DNA of 64,000 nt from assembly GCF_014698235.1 (NCBI RefSeq), contig NZ_JACJSP010000004.1:1-64000 (forward strand). The letters run 5' to 3'. Below are positions 9,901-16,933 of this stretch, piece after piece. Numbering within the stretch: the stretch's first letter is position 1; each line of letters opens with the position of its first letter. The notes under the pieces are model-generated. The model did no database searches. It had not been told where the DNA came from and saw only the letters and a list, made by a program, of their open reading frames with translations. Source of the stretch: Limnothrix sp. FACHB-406 (GTDB lineage Bacteria > Cyanobacteriota > Cyanobacteriia > CACIAM-69d). The position numbers were made by a program, and so were the translations under genes.

Positions 9901-12554
9901 ATTGTTTGAGTCGATCGTCTGGCCAGTGGGTGTTGTTGTTGCACCAGGATGATGGGTTGCTGCCGGGATTTGTGGAGCGGATGACCCGGGCGATCGAGCA
10001 GGCGGGCGACCGGGTGGGCATGGTGCTCTGTCGGCATCACCACATCGATCACCAGGGGCGAATTGTTTGGACTTCTGAACTGGAACGGGAAACGGCCGGG
10101 CCCGTGAGTGATTGGGTCGATCGGATTGCCCAGCGCCAACGGGTGCAATTTTCCGCCATGGTGGTGCGCCGCGCGGCCTATGAGGAATTGGGAGGGTTTG
10201 ACCCGGCGGCGGCTTCGGCGGCCGATTGGGAAATGTGGCAGCGCCTAGCCAGTCGCTGGGGTCTGTGGTTTGAGCCAGAACCCTTGGCGGTGTTTCGGCG
10301 GCATGACGGTTCCACCACCTCCAAACTCACCCGCACTGGGGCCAACATTGCCGACACTCGCCGCGCCATTGACCTGGCCCGCGCCTATCTCCCCACCGAT
10401 CGGCGCGATCGCCTGGCTCGCCGCGCCTTGCAGTACTATGCCCAATACGCGATCGGGGTGGCCCAAGACAGCCTGAAGCGGGCTGACTGGGAAACGGCGA
10501 TCGCGCAACTGCGGGAAGCGCTCCGTTGTGAGGATTCGATCGAAACCCGATCGGCCGTCATTGACTGTCTGTTGCAAACGGCTCCCGCGGCCCCGGACTC
10601 ACCTGCTCCGGTGGATCCGGCCCCGATCGCCCCCTTGACCACAACTGCCACAACTGCCACAACCGAGGAGACCCAAGCCCTAGTTCGGGACATTACCCCT
10701 CTGGCTTCCATGGTGGTGCTGTTTGTGCCCTTGGTGAACGAGGTGAAACAGGCCGTGGCCGCCTATCGTCAACATTCCACCGATCCCAAGGTGATTGAAC
10801 GGTTGCGGAATGCCCGTCGCCAATTGGCGGAACAATGGTTGCGAATTCCGTTCGATCGCCTTGATGAGGCCTACCTGGCCCGGTTGGGTCAAGCGAACAA
10901 GGCCCTGGTGGAAACGGACTTGCGCTATGAACCCTGGACCGCTGACGAGCGATCGTTCATTGAACCCCTAATCAGCAGCCTCCAGGGAGGCATCAAAACC
11001 CTGAGCCAGCTTCGCAACTTCATCATCCTGATGATGTATTGCCGGGCCTATCAACTGCCCTTGGAATATGGCGCGATTTACTTGCCCCAATGGTTCCTAG
11101 AGGCCTATGCCCTCTACATGCAGGAAGCCCCCCTCTATTTCCAAGAGGTGGGCGATGCCGATCGCTTTGCCCAGCACATCACCCGTTGGACTAACCAGGT
11201 CTATCGCACCAACGAAACGCGCCCTGAAGATGAGGTTTCCCAAAAACTGGCCCGCTGGCTGGCCTATCGCGGCACTTTCACGCCTTTGTATTTCACCGCC
11301 GACAGCCCAACGGATATCTATCGCAAGCGAGCGTTCCTGATTGCGAAAACCCTGAAGGATCAGGGCGAAGTGGTCGATTATCGGTTTGGGCCCAGGGATC
11401 CCCAGCGGCAAAAGCTGCGGGTGGGGATTTTGAAGGATCACTTCACGCCCCAAACGGAAACCTTCACCACCCTGCCCGCCTTTGAATATTTGGATCGATC
11501 GCGCTTTGAGATCATTCTCTATAGCGTCTTTGCCACCGGTCATCCCCTGGAGCAATATTGCGCCAGCCGCGCCGATCAGTTTGTGCATTTGCAAGGAAGC
11601 TTGGCCCAACAGACGGCCCGGATGCGGGCCGATGACCTGGATTTGCTGCTGATTGGCACGAACGTCACCATGGTGACCAATCCGATCACGGTGTTGGCGG
11701 TGCAGCGCCTGGCCCGAGTGCAGGTGATGTCCACCTCAGCACCGGTCACCACGGGAATGACCCATGTGGATGCCTATATTTCCGGGTCGCTGACGGAGAC
11801 CACCGATGCCCAAACCCGCTACACGGAAAAGCTGTTGGCGCTTGAGGGGCCGGCCCATGCCTTTAACTATGATGTGTTGCCCCAAACGGCGACGATTCAA
11901 CCCTCGCGGGCTTCCTGGGGAGCTACGGATCAAACCACGGTTTATATGTCCGGGGCCAATTTCAACAAAATTGTGCCGGAGTTGCGATCGGTCTGGGTGA
12001 AACTGCTGGCACAGGTGGCGGATTCGGTGCTGGTGCTCTATCCGTTCAATCCCAATTGGGGGCAAAATTATCCCGCGCAACCGTTCATCGATCGGTTCCG
12101 ATCGGACTTGGCCGCCGTGGGTGTGGATCCGCAGCGCCTAGTGATTTTGAATCCTTTGCCCACCATGGCCGACATTCGCGAGTGCCTGAAGCTGGGGGAT
12201 GTTTATTTGGATTCGTTCCCCTTTGCGGGGGTGAATTCCACGATCGATCCGTTGCTGGTGGGAATGCCGCCCGTGGTGGTGGAAGGGGTGGCGTTCCGAT
12301 CGCGGATGGCCTCGGCCCTGTTGCAATCGCTGCGAATTCCGGAGCTGATTGCGGCCGATGAGGCGGACTATCTGCAATTGGCGGTGCGGTTGGCTAAAAA
12401 CCGCGACTGGCGGCAGGCCTTGAGCGATCGCATCCGGCGGGCCATGGCGGCCAACCCGGTTTTCTTTGACAGTCGCCGCTATTCAACACTGATGGGGCTA
12501 GCCTTTGAGCAACTGTTTGCCGCTTGGCAACGGGGCGAGCTAGGGGCCCACTAG
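6951..12554 (+). CDS. Giant glycosyltransferase: four GT-A-type domains, linker module, C-terminal GT41 (OGT/HMW1C-like) domain
   Basis: Encodes about 1,867 residues from the ATG at 6951; an in-frame TTG at 6879 would add 24. Domain order: GT2 at about 40-285 (IVMPTYN, LDHDDLL); a second GT-A-like unit at about 295-570 (VSLLIFVGD, FWEDGMEP); a third at about 585-880 (IAIPTYN, FLHQDDLLD); a fourth at about 905-1150 (VMLPVYNP, LLHQDDGLLPG). The recurrent module follows at about 1250-1390, then a GT41 domain from about 1490 to the end. In GT41 the stretch FNKIVPELRSVW places Lys1673 where OGT has its UDP-contacting lysine, and DVYLDSFPFAG...STIDPLLVGMPPVV is the typical nucleotide-sugar region. 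GT41 enzymes transfer GlcNAc or glucose to protein. I infer protein or surface-glycan glycosylation with chain extension encoded in one polypeptide. No membrane segment is visible. Confidence 0.85.
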   Translation: MADNSQPRTYHQWSIANRPTAADLDRMATTARQGFRYRPTISIVMPTYNTPEQLLIEAIESVLAQVYPDWELCIADDCSTAPHMRPLLEQYQQRDPRIKVAFRPENGHISRASNSALEIATGEYVALLDHDDLLTPDALFEVASLLQLHPDADMIYTDEDKIDEKGILSEPTCKPAWCPDSFLTRMYICHLTVYRRSILTQVSGFRAGFEGSQDYDLALRFTEQTDRVYHIPRVLYHWRIHSGSAAGSTEAKPYAYEAAKKALREAIERRGEPGQVETIAKRPGHYRMRYQIAERKLVSLLIFVGDRPADLDRCLNGIVRHTDYGPYEVLAVLGTTQPEPGLLQVLQRWQTQLGTDRLRVVPCEDFNWAAAANHAAQQARGDYLVFWEDGMEPMGTAWLTRLVEQVQRSRIGVAGPMVLDPEQQIEQAGLTLGLNPEGLCLYQGLDTKVSNYANLAHIDLANNVSALRWTGMCCRRSTWARVGGVDPRLGIFAADLDFCLKLRSAGYRHIFVPESRLRQHHPLAWQHQLTDPETQRQAALRVLETKWDLQLRYDLCYSPALAGLLDRPGFRRDYERLQAQTIHSQQPLVTIAIPTYNGRRYVDEALASALQQSYPHLEVFVSDDGSTDGTIEQLQTAAAQDPQRIQLVAGPQAGMVANWNHCAEFARGKYLKFLHQDDLLDRDCLKAMVALAESDPEIALVFAPRRLLLDPSAAQDPASQRLAAGSENLHHGWSHLQAVQPGVDLLRDPRLLLAPTDPTKLDKLKQLFQDPVDPVEKVGQINKIGEPSAVLVRTDALLAVGGFDPALKQLVDLDLWLRLLAKYKVGFIARPLSSRRIHAQQVTQLNSAEKELETDARRFYHKLVAAPWFDQLHSRSQQIAQAMTKHMDRLLKSERPRLAPVPAGTERPLWSVMLPVYNPDPQQLALALQSVLDQALPADRMQIEVLDDASDRVDVRAIVQRVAGDRVLYTRQPKNRGLLGNWQDCLSRSSGQWVLLLHQDDGLLPGFVERMTRAIEQAGDRVGMVLCRHHHIDHQGRIVWTSELERETAGPVSDWVDRIAQRQRVQFSAMVVRRAAYEELGGFDPAAASAADWEMWQRLASRWGLWFEPEPLAVFRRHDGSTTSKLTRTGANIADTRRAIDLARAYLPTDRRDRLARRALQYYAQYAIGVAQDSLKRADWETAIAQLREALRCEDSIETRSAVIDCLLQTAPAAPDSPAPVDPAPIAPLTTTATTATTEETQALVRDITPLASMVVLFVPLVNEVKQAVAAYRQHSTDPKVIERLRNARRQLAEQWLRIPFDRLDEAYLARLGQANKALVETDLRYEPWTADERSFIEPLISSLQGGIKTLSQLRNFIILMMYCRAYQLPLEYGAIYLPQWFLEAYALYMQEAPLYFQEVGDADRFAQHITRWTNQVYRTNETRPEDEVSQKLARWLAYRGTFTPLYFTADSPTDIYRKRAFLIAKTLKDQGEVVDYRFGPRDPQRQKLRVGILKDHFTPQTETFTTLPAFEYLDRSRFEIILYSVFATGHPLEQYCASRADQFVHLQGSLAQQTARMRADDLDLLLIGTNVTMVTNPITVLAVQRLARVQVMSTSAPVTTGMTHVDAYISGSLTETTDAQTRYTEKLLALEGPAHAFNYDVLPQTATIQPSRASWGATDQTTVYMSGANFNKIVPELRSVWVKLLAQVADSVLVLYPFNPNWGQNYPAQPFIDRFRSDLAAVGVDPQRLVILNPLPTMADIRECLKLGDVYLDSFPFAGVNSTIDPLLVGMPPVVVEGVAFRSRMASALLQSLRIPELIAADEADYLQLAVRLAKNRDWRQALSDRIRRAMAANPVFFDSRRYSTLMGLAFEQLFAAWQRGELGAH

Positions 12555-12650
12555 GTGATTTGGACACGGCGATCGCAACCCTGGACTCACAACTGCTCTT
12601 GAACCCAGATTCTTGAGCGCCCTTCGTCAATCAACATTCGGGAGCACCTC

Positions 12651-13622
12651 GTGAAACTGGCTTTTATCATTGACCCGATCGAACGACTCGATCCGACCCA
12701 CGACACCAGCGTTGCCCTGATGGAAACGGCCCAACTGGCGGGCCACCAGGTTTTCATTACCCAAGCCACGGATCTGAGTGTGCGGGATTCCCAGGCCTGG
12801 GCCAAGCTGTTGCCGGTCACCTTGGCCCCCGTGACCCTGGGCGAAGGACGCTGGTTAGCCGTTGAGGACTGGTTCAGCTTGGGTGAAGCGCTGTGGCAGC
12901 CTCTGGAGGCCATGGATGCGGTTTTTATGCGCACCGATCCGCCCGTGACCGTGCCCTATCTGTACGCCACCTATCTGCTGGATTATGTCAATCCGGCTAA
13001 AACCCTGGTCATCAACCGCCCCAGCGGGATTCGGGCTGCCAATGAGAAAATGTATGCCCTGCAATTCACTTCGGTAATTCCCGAAACGATCGTCACCAGC
13101 GATCGGGAAATCATTCGGGCGTTTGTGGAGCGGCGGGGCGCGGCGGTGTTGAAACCCCTGGGCGGCAAAGCGGGCGAGGGCATTTTGTTTTTGGAGCCGG
13201 GCGATCGCAACTTCAATTCGCTAGTGGAAATCAGCACCCAGCGGGGTCAATTGCCGGTGATGGTGCAGCAGTTTTTGCCGGAAGCCAAGGCCGGCGATAA
13301 ACGGGTGATTTTGTTGAATGGCGAGCCGATCGGGGCGGTGAATCGGGTTCCCACCGGCAGTGAGTTTCGCGGCAACATGGCCGTGGGCGGGGCGGCCGTG
13401 AAGGTGGCCGTGACCGATCGCGATCGGGAAATTGCGGCCGCCTTGGCCCCCACCCTCCAGCGCGACGGGTTGATCTTTGTGGGCATTGACGTAATCGGCG
13501 GCTACTTAACCGAAGTGAACGTCACCAGCCCCACGGGAATGCGCGAGATCGATCGGCTCGACGGGGTGCGTTTGGGCGATCGGGTTTTGGATTGGTTAGC
13601 CCAAAATTCCCCGGCCCAGTAA
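12651..13622 (+). CDS. gshB: Glutathione synthetase
   Basis: Joins glycine to gamma-glutamylcysteine with ATP to make glutathione in the cytosol. The GTG start at 12651 has GGGAG about 7 nt upstream. The protein begins MKLAFIIDPIERLDPTHDTS, typical of bacterial GshB, and 323 residues is the usual length. ATP-grasp features include VLKPLGGKAGEGI near 165 and the C-terminal metal/ATP-binding segment EVNVTSPTG near 290. It follows the glycosyltransferase island by about 100 bases and has no obvious link to it. Confidence 0.95.
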   Translation: MKLAFIIDPIERLDPTHDTSVALMETAQLAGHQVFITQATDLSVRDSQAWAKLLPVTLAPVTLGEGRWLAVEDWFSLGEALWQPLEAMDAVFMRTDPPVTVPYLYATYLLDYVNPAKTLVINRPSGIRAANEKMYALQFTSVIPETIVTSDREIIRAFVERRGAAVLKPLGGKAGEGILFLEPGDRNFNSLVEISTQRGQLPVMVQQFLPEAKAGDKRVILLNGEPIGAVNRVPTGSEFRGNMAVGGAAVKVAVTDRDREIAAALAPTLQRDGLIFVGIDVIGGYLTEVNVTSPTGMREIDRLDGVRLGDRVLDWLAQNSPAQ

Positions 13623-13649
13623 GGCTGCATCGGCCCAACCCCCAGCGAA

Positions 13650-13907
13650 TTAGGGATGCTGGCAGCGATCCCAGCCTTCCAACACCATCAAGCTCTTCAC
13701 GGCTTCCGCTGTGGCCACCTCCGCGTGGCCCAGCCATTGAAGCCACTGTTGCCGGCCCAGGTTCGGATCGCTCAATTGACGGAGGGTACGTCGATCCCAA
13801 CGGAAACTTTGCCACCGATCGCCGGGTTCAGGAACCCAACCATCTAAGTCGGAACAGCGCTGAATTTGGCCGCTGACGGGGCCGAGGAGGGAAACATGGT
13901 AGGACAT
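13650..13907 (-). CDS. Small Trp-rich hypothetical protein
   Basis: Encodes 85 residues from the ATG at 13907 (MSYHVSLLG) to a TAA at 13650. The frame is open further upstream (to 14003), but the extra residues are Arg/Gly-rich and look non-coding. The protein is rich in Trp and Arg (GDRWQSFRWDRR, QQWLQWLGH), with no signal peptide or membrane segment, and I do not recognise its family. It lies convergent to gshB and downstream of mazG on the same strand. Protein-like composition supports it, but no good ribosome site is seen. Confidence 0.45.
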   Translation of the reverse strand: MSYHVSLLGPVSGQIQRCSDLDGWVPEPGDRWQSFRWDRRTLRQLSDPNLGRQQWLQWLGHAEVATAEAVKSLMVLEGWDRCQHP

Positions 13908-14080
13908 GACCAAGAGCAGTGCGGAACTCACACTGGCGAAACAGCTCCCCGAGGCCCGCTTGGGGCCGCGAGGGTGGCCTCGCCTTCGCGCGATCGGGGC
14001 CACATCCTCATGCTGCCATGGGTTTCAGGAATCGCCCGCCCTGATCATGACGCTTCCGGTGATCCCGGCCATAACTTCAG

Positions 14081-14132
14081 ATTGGCTTTAGATTTTTTGG
14101 ATTGGCTCTAGATTTTTTGGCTCTAGATTTTG
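14081..14132. repeat. 20-bp tandem repeat, about 2.6 copies
   Basis: ATTGGCTYTAGATTTTTTGG occurs at 14081-14100 and 14101-14120, followed by a partial copy (CTCTAGATTTTG) at 14121-14132. It lies just beyond the end of mazG, with T-runs in plus orientation. It is not a hairpin. Confidence 0.85.
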
Positions 14133-14167
14133 TGAATGGCAGCGGCCCCAATGGACAGTTGCTGAAC

Positions 14168-15037
14168 TCAAGCGGGAAATTGAAATTCCTGATTCTGAGC
14201 ACTTGATCCTTGACCGGATCCTTGGCCCAATTGAGCCTTCGCTTTCTGCCAAAGGGCTTCCAAGGTTTCAAGGCTGTACTGTTCCAAGGGGCGATCGCTC
14301 AGGGACTCCATCATTTGCAACCGCTGCACAAATCGCTGATTGGTTCCATGGAGCGCCGCCGAAGGGTCAATGCCCTGCCAGCGTGCCAATTGCACCACTG
14401 TGAATAGCAAATCGCCCAATTCCGAAGCCTGGTGTTCCGGGTCGCCTTGGGCGATCGCCCCTTGCAGCTCCGCTAACTCCTCGTGAAATTTCTCCCAAAC
14501 CCCCTCCAGGCTGTCCCACTCGAAGCCCGCCGCCGCCGCCTTTTCCGACATCTTCAGGGCTGCCATCAAGGGTGGCAAGCGGTTGACATAGCGATCGAGT
14601 TTGGCGCTGAGGGGGGGCGGTTGGTCGATCGGCTCCCCCTTTTCCGCAGCCTTAATCTGTTCCCATTGCCGATGCACCGCCGCCGCATCGGTGGCCTCAG
14701 CCTCGCCAAATACGTGGGGATGACGACGCACCAACTTATCGGCAATGCCGTTGGCCACCTGCCCTAAATCAAAATCCCCCGCCTCGCTGGCCAGTTGTGC
14801 TTGCAACACCACCTGAAGCAATAAATCGCCCAATTCCTCCGCTGTTTCCGCGCGATCGCCACTGCGAATTGCGGCCACGGTTTCGTAAGCTTCTTCCAGG
14901 ATGTAAGGCACGAGGCTTTCGGGCGTTTGTGCCAAATCCCAAGGACAGCCCCGCACCGGATCGCGCAACTGGGCCACCACATCGATCAAACGTTGCAAGG
15001 CTGTCAGGATTTCAGACGGGCGATCGAGCGAAGACAT
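14168..15037 (-). CDS. mazG: Nucleoside triphosphate pyrophosphohydrolase MazG
   Basis: Hydrolyses (d)NTPs to monophosphate and pyrophosphate, cleaning damaged nucleotides and possibly lowering alarmone levels. Encodes 289 residues from the ATG at 15037 (MSSLDRPSEIL); a TTG two codons upstream is less likely. Two MazG repeats are visible, each with an EE-x2-E helix followed by an ELGDLL metal-binding helix: EEAYETV...EELGDLLLQVV near 50-85, and FHEELAELQ...SELGDLLFTVV near 190-225. The segment RDPVRGCPWDLAQTPESL near 25 is the standard MazG signature. The C-terminus has a Gln/Gly/Ser-rich tail. Confidence 0.93.
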   Translation of the reverse strand: MSSLDRPSEILTALQRLIDVVAQLRDPVRGCPWDLAQTPESLVPYILEEAYETVAAIRSGDRAETAEELGDLLLQVVLQAQLASEAGDFDLGQVANGIADKLVRRHPHVFGEAEATDAAAVHRQWEQIKAAEKGEPIDQPPPLSAKLDRYVNRLPPLMAALKMSEKAAAAGFEWDSLEGVWEKFHEELAELQGAIAQGDPEHQASELGDLLFTVVQLARWQGIDPSAALHGTNQRFVQRLQMMESLSDRPLEQYSLETLEALWQKAKAQLGQGSGQGSSAQNQEFQFPA

Positions 15038-15254
15038 AGGCAACCATGCATCTGCTATGCATCGAGGAGAAAACCACTGCCAATCCTAACGGTTACCGCC
15101 CCGAAAAATTGCTGGCCGATACACCAATCCTGGGGAAGTCATCCTGTGCTAAGACCTAAACACCGGGTCTTGAGCATGTATTAAACAGGTGTTAAACATG
15201 CACGGAAATGTGTATTGAATGTGGATTCAATTGAATTTTTCCATTGGAGGTTTT

Positions 15255-15683
15255 ATGGCTCTTGTTTGGTCTGCAAAACGCTGGGCGATCGGTCTCAGTA
15301 CCCTGACGTTAACGATCACCAGTTCGATCGGCCTAACCATTGAAACTGCCCAAGGAACTACACCCTATGGCCCCGCCGTGGAGCATCCTCAAAATGCGGG
15401 TTACCAAGCAGAACAGCGCGGAGATTTTGATACTGCAATCATGAACTATCGTCGGTCTTTAAATGCGGCGGCTGGGTTGTCTGATCCCGTCTTACGCGAT
15501 TGTGGCGTGGCCGGTGCGGAAGCCAGGTTGCGAGGGGCCGAAGCCGCCAAGATCTATATTCAGCAACATGGGCGTTCTTCCGATCGGTTGAGCCAAGCTC
15601 GTGAACGCTCACAAGCCGCATTTCAGAATTATTGGAATGAATTTGATCAACGCCGTCCAGATTTAGTGAATGGCTGTCCCTAA
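15255..15683 (+). CDS. Secreted small hypothetical protein
   Basis: Encodes 142 residues from the ATG at 15255, chosen because GGAGG sits five bases upstream; an earlier in-frame ATG at 15219 lacks this. The first 35 residues are a signal peptide (KRWAIGLSTLTLTITSSIGL, cleavage near TAQG). The mature part has one TPR-like helical hairpin (AGYQAEQRGDFDTAIMNYRR), two cysteines that could pair, and a helical C-terminus ending NGCP. It is probably periplasmic. The family is not recognised, although short exported TPR-like proteins of this kind are common in cyanobacteria. Confidence 0.7.
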   Translation: MALVWSAKRWAIGLSTLTLTITSSIGLTIETAQGTTPYGPAVEHPQNAGYQAEQRGDFDTAIMNYRRSLNAAAGLSDPVLRDCGVAGAEARLRGAEAAKIYIQQHGRSSDRLSQARERSQAAFQNYWNEFDQRRPDLVNGCP

Positions 15684-15716
15684 ATCTTGATCATCGCAAT
15701 TCGTCGTAGCAATCTA

Positions 15717-15785
15717 TTGTGGTGACACCCAGTGGGCAGCGATCGGAAAGGGCGGCGATCGCTGACAGGCTAGGTGTCACCACAA
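15717..15785. repeat. 13-bp perfect inverted repeat with 43-nt spacer
   Basis: TTGTGGTGACACC at 15717-15729 is repeated inverted as GGTGTCACCACAA at 15773-15785. The spacer holds a GCGATCGC. There is no T-run after either arm, so it is not a normal intrinsic terminator. It could be the 3' structure of the preceding gene or the ends of a tiny decayed element. No target duplication was seen. Confidence 0.8.
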
Positions 15786-15854
15786 ATGCTTTGACTAACA
15801 CGACTGTTCGTCTCTAGATGCAGCCCTTAAATTCATACCCTATCCTGGACTGCC

Positions 15855-16673
15855 CTATCCTGGATTGCCCTCTGGGTTACTCGTTGCATCACTGCTCATG
15901 TCCGGCCCCTTCTTTTGGGATTCAGCATCGCCAGAGTTTTGCAACTGTTTCAAATGAATTTTATTCACCTGAATAATAAAACTTTCAACAGCTTCTTGCA
16001 GCTTGATGCGACGTTCCCGAGGCGGTAAATCGCTAAAGCGATAGGCATTCGTTACCCCAAGAATGAACTTCTCTAGCTCGGCTTCCAAAAACTCAACAGC
16101 CGTATTGGCAGCCACAGCGTTTTCCTGAAAAGGAAAAGACGTGGAAATACTTGTGACGATCGATGCAACAGCCGGGAACAGCACCGGTAACCACTTGAGC
16201 CAAGGAAGGCCAGTTTCTGTTTTATCTAGCAGCACCAAAATCGGTGTCACGCCCGACAACACAATGGTCGCTACCTGAAAGACATAATAAATAATTTGAG
16301 ACTGACTCCGCATGAGCCGATAGTCAGAAATCAAGTCCTCGCAATATTGAATTGCACGACTGCGCAACAAGTTGATTGATGCATCATCAACATCTTCATT
16401 GTCTGGATTAAACTGCCCGTAGAGAGATCCCTTAAAACTACTCTCCCGTTCGCGGGCCGCTTGGCGAACTGCCTTGCCAACACTTCGGTTCACCAACAAA
16501 AGAAAAACAATGAGACCTGTTGCTGCAAAGCTGGCTGGCAACATATTGGAGTGTGTAATTCCCCAAAGGTTGAAGCCCACAATGCCAACAGCACTGGTGA
16601 TTAATAGGGCTTGAATGGTGTCAAGAATCAGATAGACCTTGCGATCGCTTTGCGTTAACTCAGCAGTATTCAT
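15855..16673 (-). CDS. DUF4231 (SLATT-type) membrane protein
   Basis: Encodes 272 residues. Four membrane segments are visible: about residues 14-35, 42-62, 128-150 and 163-185. The central RSRAIQYCEDLISDYRLMRSQS and the distal FPFQENAVAANTAVEFLEAELEKF are typical of DUF4231, a family placed in the SLATT group of two-transmembrane-hairpin proteins. Published comparative genomics of nucleotide-based conflict systems proposes SLATT proteins as pore-forming effectors. Here the tail after residue 240 is hydrophilic and disordered. The gene is last in a minus-strand run, 260 bases after the Nudix-like gene, so co-transcription with it is possible but unproved. Confidence 0.75.
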   Translation of the reverse strand: MNTAELTQSDRKVYLILDTIQALLITSAVGIVGFNLWGITHSNMLPASFAATGLIVFLLLVNRSVGKAVRQAARERESSFKGSLYGQFNPDNEDVDDASINLLRSRAIQYCEDLISDYRLMRSQSQIIYYVFQVATIVLSGVTPILVLLDKTETGLPWLKWLPVLFPAVASIVTSISTSFPFQENAVAANTAVEFLEAELEKFILGVTNAYRFSDLPPRERRIKLQEAVESFIIQVNKIHLKQLQNSGDAESQKKGPDMSSDATSNPEGNPG

Positions 16674-16933
16674 GGCTCAAAACTCCAGAGCTAGATTCTT
16701 GTGTCCGAATGACAATGCATTTGGATTTGGGGCAATGGCTTCCGAGGTAATGATCAGGCTTAAAACCCAAATAACAACAATAATTTGCAGTGGGTTTTGA
16801 ATTGACTCCAGCTAATCGACTGCCACAAATCAAATGCAATTTACTGATTGGGATTGGTAAGTGATAGCCAACCCATCCTAACCAACCCAAGGCAACTGGC
16901 TAAGATTAACCAGCTCAATTCATTTACCTGACT

